Shown here piece after piece: positions 31,085-32,229 of a stretch of 32,229 nt of DNA (the stretch's first letter is position 1; the number at the start of each line of letters is the position of its first letter). Source of the DNA: Actinomycetes bacterium (lineage in GTDB: Bacteria; Actinomycetota; Thermoleophilia; UBA2241); assembly GCA_029547745.1 (NCBI GenBank), contig JAKPOQ010000133.1, forward strand, positions 1 through 32,229, in the 5' to 3' direction. Under the pieces are notes generated by a model. That model was not told the origin of the DNA, ran no database searches, and saw only the letters and a list, made by a program, of their open reading frames with translations. The position numbers and the translations under genes are program-made.

Positions 31085-31591
31085 CTACCAGCGATCGTGG
31101 TGGACGCGCGTCTCGTCGTACCGGTTCGAGGGCCGCTTCACCTCAGCGGGATACCCGACCGGGAGCAGGGCGAACGGGACGACATGCTCCGGCATCCCCG
31201 GGATCAGCTCGCGCATCTTGCGCACGCGGAAGCCGCGTGGGTGCAGCCCGAGCCAGACACTTCCGAGGCCCAGTTCCTGCGCCTCGATGAGGATGTTCTC
31301 GGTCGCCGCCGCGCAGTCTTCGGCCCAGAATCCCTTGCTCCTCTCGAGCGACTCGTCGCCGCACACGAGGATAGCGAGGGGCGCCTTGTTGATCATGCGC
31401 GCATAGGGATGGAAGGACGACACCGCGTCAAGGATCGCCCTGTCGCGGATCACCACGAAGTGCCAGGGCCGCTCGTTCCCGGACGACGGCGCGCTCATAC
31501 CCGCCCGCAACAGCTTCTCGACGAGCTCGTCGGGGACCGGCTTGTCGGTGTACTTGCGGATGCTGCGCCGCTCAAGGACCGGATCGCTCAT
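31085..31591 (-). CDS. Nitroreductase-family FMN oxidoreductase (copy 1)
   Basis: 168 residues. DPVLERRSIRKYTDKPV and LLRAGMSAPSSGNERPWHFVVI are the FMN-phosphate and isoalloxazine contacts; ENILIEAQELGLGSVWLG and VPVGYP-like LLPVGYPAE complete the fold. It probably reduces nitro, quinone or flavin substrates with NAD(P)H. ATG at 31591 has GGGAGG 6 bases upstream; the GTG at 31597 is too close to that site. A close paralogue lies 99 bases upstream. Confidence 0.92.
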   Translation of the reverse strand: MSDPVLERRSIRKYTDKPVPDELVEKLLRAGMSAPSSGNERPWHFVVIRDRAILDAVSSFHPYARMINKAPLAILVCGDESLERSKGFWAEDCAAATENILIEAQELGLGSVWLGLHPRGFRVRKMRELIPGMPEHVVPFALLPVGYPAEVKRPSNRYDETRVHHDRW

Positions 31592-31690
31592 CGCCACCCT
31601 CCCGCGTCGTGTGCCGTCGTCTGAATCCTAGTCCTCAAACGGCAGCGCGGGAACAGGCCCGCCGAGGTGCGACAGCGCGTACCGCCGCGG

Positions 31691-32203
31691 CTACCAGCAC
31701 TCGCGATGCACACGCGCCGGGTCGAAACGCTCGGCCGGTGGCTTGCGCTCCACCGGGTGACCGACGGCGACGACGGCGAAGGGGACGATGTGGTCGGGAA
31801 GAGCGAGGAGGCGACGGATGCCCTCGACGCGCTCGGGCAACGGATGGACGCCGAGCCACACGGCGCCGAGGCCAAGAATCTCAGCCTCGATGAGGATGTT
31901 CTCGGTGGCCGCAGCACAGTCCTGTTCCCAGAACTGCGGCCACTTCTTGAGCTGTGTGTCGGCGCAGACGACGATCGCCAGCGGCGCCTGCCTCAGCATC
32001 CGCGCGTAAGGATGGACCTCCGTGATCGCCGTCAGCGTCGCCCTGTCGCGGACGACCACGAACCGCCAGGGCCGCTGGTCACCCGCCGACGGCGCCGCCA
32101 TCGCTGCTCGAAGCAAGCGCTCGACGTGCGCCTCGCTCACCGGCTCGTCGGTGTACTTGCGGATGCTGCGCCGCGTGAGGACGGGGTCGCGGCCGGGCGC
32201 CAC
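31691..32203 (-). CDS. Nitroreductase-family FMN oxidoreductase (copy 2)
   Basis: 170 residues from a GTG at 32203. Same layout as copy 1 (DPVLTRRSIRKYTDEPV, MAAPSAGDQRPWRFVVV, DCAAATENILIEAEILGLGAVWLG) and clearly a paralogue; the segment CAAATENILIEA is identical. The start is uncertain: the frame stays open to the window edge (32229) and no good ribosome site precedes the GTG. Confidence 0.9.
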   Translation of the reverse strand: MAPGRDPVLTRRSIRKYTDEPVSEAHVERLLRAAMAAPSAGDQRPWRFVVVRDRATLTAITEVHPYARMLRQAPLAIVVCADTQLKKWPQFWEQDCAAATENILIEAEILGLGAVWLGVHPLPERVEGIRRLLALPDHIVPFAVVAVGHPVERKPPAERFDPARVHRECW

Positions 32204-32229
32204 GTCGGCGACGTCCGCATCTTGTGGCG

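Noticed and set aside
1-32229. tRNA, rRNA or tmRNA genes, IS elements
   Set aside because: I saw no cloverleaf, rRNA segment or transposase on either strand; the only recombinase is IntI.

Overview
The window is a GC-rich (about 70 % by eye) bacterial chromosome segment with tightly packed genes, frequent GTG starts and many 4-base GTGA/ATGA gene overlaps. Codon use, TTGNCN/TANNAT-type promoters, the order rpsF-ssb-rpsR-rplI-dnaB and a [4Fe-4S] ferredoxin:thioredoxin reductase next to tungstate uptake genes suggest a deep-branching, probably anaerobic or microaerobic actinobacterium (for example Coriobacteriia/Anaerosomatales- or Geothermincolia-like). This placement is inference; no rRNA or other marker in the window settles it.

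Layout. (1) 1-1970: 5' part of a UvrD-family helicase with foreign-looking codon use, an attI-like site, and a complete integron integrase (IntI) gene. (2) 1974-8728, minus strand: rpsI-rplM with its own promoter, and upstream a haem operon (small membrane protein, CcsA/HemX-like protein, hemA, hemC, hemD) ending in a SAM hydrolase. (3) 9044-9694: SatD-like protein. (4) 9734-13472, minus strand: moaA, moaC, a MOSC-MogA fusion and a glycosyltransferase, preceded by a Mop molbindin. (5) 13659-18030: a Gly-rich secreted/membrane protein, an OB-fold-like lipoprotein and the tungstate transporter TupABC. (6) 18030-19671: a structured transcribed region, a decayed coding region, a small CQLGC-motif protein and a MoaD-like protein. 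(7) 20057-25314, plus strand: an orphan CpaF/VirB11-like ATPase, rpsF-ssb-rpsR-rplI, dnaB, and a class IV aminotransferase. (8) 25330-32203, minus strand: methyltransferase, purC, a PEP-carboxykinase-like P-loop protein, then a redox cluster (Fe superoxide dismutase, two Rieske proteins, ferredoxin:thioredoxin reductase catalytic subunit, glutaredoxin) and two tandem nitroreductases.

Functional themes. About a third of the window serves molybdenum/tungsten: uptake (TupABC), storage or buffering (Mop), cofactor synthesis (MoaA, MoaC, MOSC-MogA, MoaD-like) and probably the CQLGC protein. The tup promoter and the mop upstream region share the 16-bp palindrome CTAAG-N6-CTTAG, placed identically over the -10 hexamer; this looks like the operator of an unidentified Mo/W regulator. 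The other standout items are the integron, with an attI-like site on the 3' side of intI and a compositionally foreign gene starting just beyond it; a perfect 62-bp palindrome inside a lipoprotein gene; and probable non-canonical starts (ATC for rpsF, CTG for tupB).
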